Shown one piece after another: positions 63,068 through 64,000 of a stretch of 64,000 nucleotides of DNA (position 1 is the stretch's first letter; each line of letters starts with the position of its first letter). The stretch covers positions 682,001 to 746,000 of the forward strand of contig MJGA01000007.1 in the NCBI GenBank assembly GCA_001910725.1. Direction: 5' to 3'. Made by a program: the position numbers and the translations under genes. This DNA comes from Phanerodontia chrysosporium. Lineage: Eukaryota; Basidiomycota; Agaricomycetes; Polyporales; Phanerochaetaceae. The notes below the pieces were generated by a model. That model did no database searches. It was not told where the DNA came from and saw only the letters and a list, made by a program, of their open reading frames with translations.

Positions 63068-64000
63068 CGGGTATACAAGCGGTGGTCAGGGAGTGAGCTG
63101 AAGGGCTGTGAAACCCAGTCGGGTGCGTTTACTGGCAAGGTCGCGTCACCCTGACCAAGACACTTCATATAGGGTCGGACTGAGAGCGTCAGATGCAGTT
63201 CTGCGGCCTGTGCGTGGGCGTCGCAGGTCACGGTTGGGCCCGCATGAACTCGGTTTAGACTCCAGAAACGATGAGCTAATGGGTTGCTGTGGAACTAGAC
63301 CATCGGGCACCGAGCTCTATTCCCAAGATGTCGCGCATGGAGGAGCGCGAATGGACTACGGAGCTGTAGCGCCGATGAGCCTGAAATGTCTCCGCCGATA
63401 GGTGCGTCTGCCGCGAGTCATGGACAGCGTAGGAAGCGCAGGCTGGCAGACGGGTTCCGGTGGGCGGCAGACTGTATTGCTCAGCGCGATGCAGGCGGTG
63501 CAGTCCGCTCTGTCAGGCGGGACGCTACGAGCCGGTGTGGGCAAGCCCTGTTGGACGCGATCGCTGTAGAACAAGGACCGCTAACGTCAGCTGGGCCGCA
63601 GGCGTAAGACGGACAGAGCATTCGGAATTGGTCTTCGTGGGTTGGGCGAGAGCCTCAGGCTGAACGACTGCTGCCGAACGACCGAGGGCTTCGTAGCATC
63701 CGCCTCCGCCGGCAAGGGGGGAGGGGTCCATTTAGACGCCCACTGCGGCCGCCTCCCGCGCGCGCTCCGACGTCAGTTCGAAGCGTCCACCGGTCACACC
63801 CGCAGCAGCACAAACGCTGCCCTTGCCCTGCTTTGTAAGACCGAGGCTGGTGTAAACAGCAGCAAGCCACGATCCTGGGTCATCGTCCTCTGAACCCTGA
63901 GGCACAGCTTATTTTTCTCAGAGGTGTAAGCATCGCGGTGGTCGATCAACTGCTAACACCGTCGCCCTCGCCGCGAGCGCCGTCAATCCCGTCGACGGCC
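63068..64000. other. upstream region, no gene recognised to window end
   Basis: About 930 bp upstream of the transcription-factor gene, with only short unsupported ORFs. No repeat or RNA seen. Confidence 0.45.

Overview
The window is genomic DNA of a filamentous basidiomycete, most likely an Agaricomycete and perhaps a polypore. The supporting signs are dense GT-AG introns of about 45-60 nt, CT-rich promoters, a KDZ-superfamily transposase, a U6 snRNA and fungal housekeeping genes (ERG9, a Trm140-type tRNA methyltransferase, a Rho1 GEF, a G-patch protein, an Hsp20). Assignment below class level is inference.

Layout. 1-2.1 kb: the end of a Pca1-like P1B metal ATPase and a small membrane protein gene. 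2.8-21.5 kb: a nested insertion. An RTA1-family gene (exons at 2830-3757 and 21072-21543) is split by a 17.3-kb DNA element with an 8-bp target duplication (GCTACTTC), imperfect 27-bp terminal inverted repeats, a KDZ transposase gene and two passenger genes. One passenger gene is itself split by an intact Ty1/copia retrotransposon (289/290-bp LTRs, 5-bp target duplication ACCTG, half-tRNA-type primer site). Removing each insert with one copy of its duplication restores an open frame. The element also carries three tandem arrays. Two consist of different palindromes that share the core GATAGTC.

21.5-29.5 kb: an intact RTA1 paralogue, an F-box-like gene with two related C-terminal modules, an Hsp20 gene and a divergently transcribed tRNA m3C methyltransferase. 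29.8-36 kb: a DEP-DH-DH-PH-CNH Rho guanine-nucleotide exchange factor with a tandem DH region. 37.4-38.9 kb: a third RTA1 paralogue. 41.7-44.8 kb: a GPATCH1-like gene. 45.6-48.4 kb: a secreted His-rich, Ser/Thr-rich repeat protein. About 48.7 kb: U6 snRNA. 49-50.9 kb: a NOL8-like RRM protein. 51.2-54.7 kb: a vacuolar-type M28 metalloprotease. 55.2-57.4 kb: a MYND-finger protein. 58.4-60.6 kb: a small unknown ORF and squalene synthase. 61-63.1 kb: a Zn2Cys6 transcription factor.

At about ten places, conserved coding sequence changes frame by a single base, mostly in C/G runs. Some are in genes expected to be essential, so assembly indels are the simplest explanation. The retrotransposon, the KDZ passenger genes, ERG9 and the RTA1 paralogues are unbroken at that level. 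The KDZ transposase carries one in-frame TGA.
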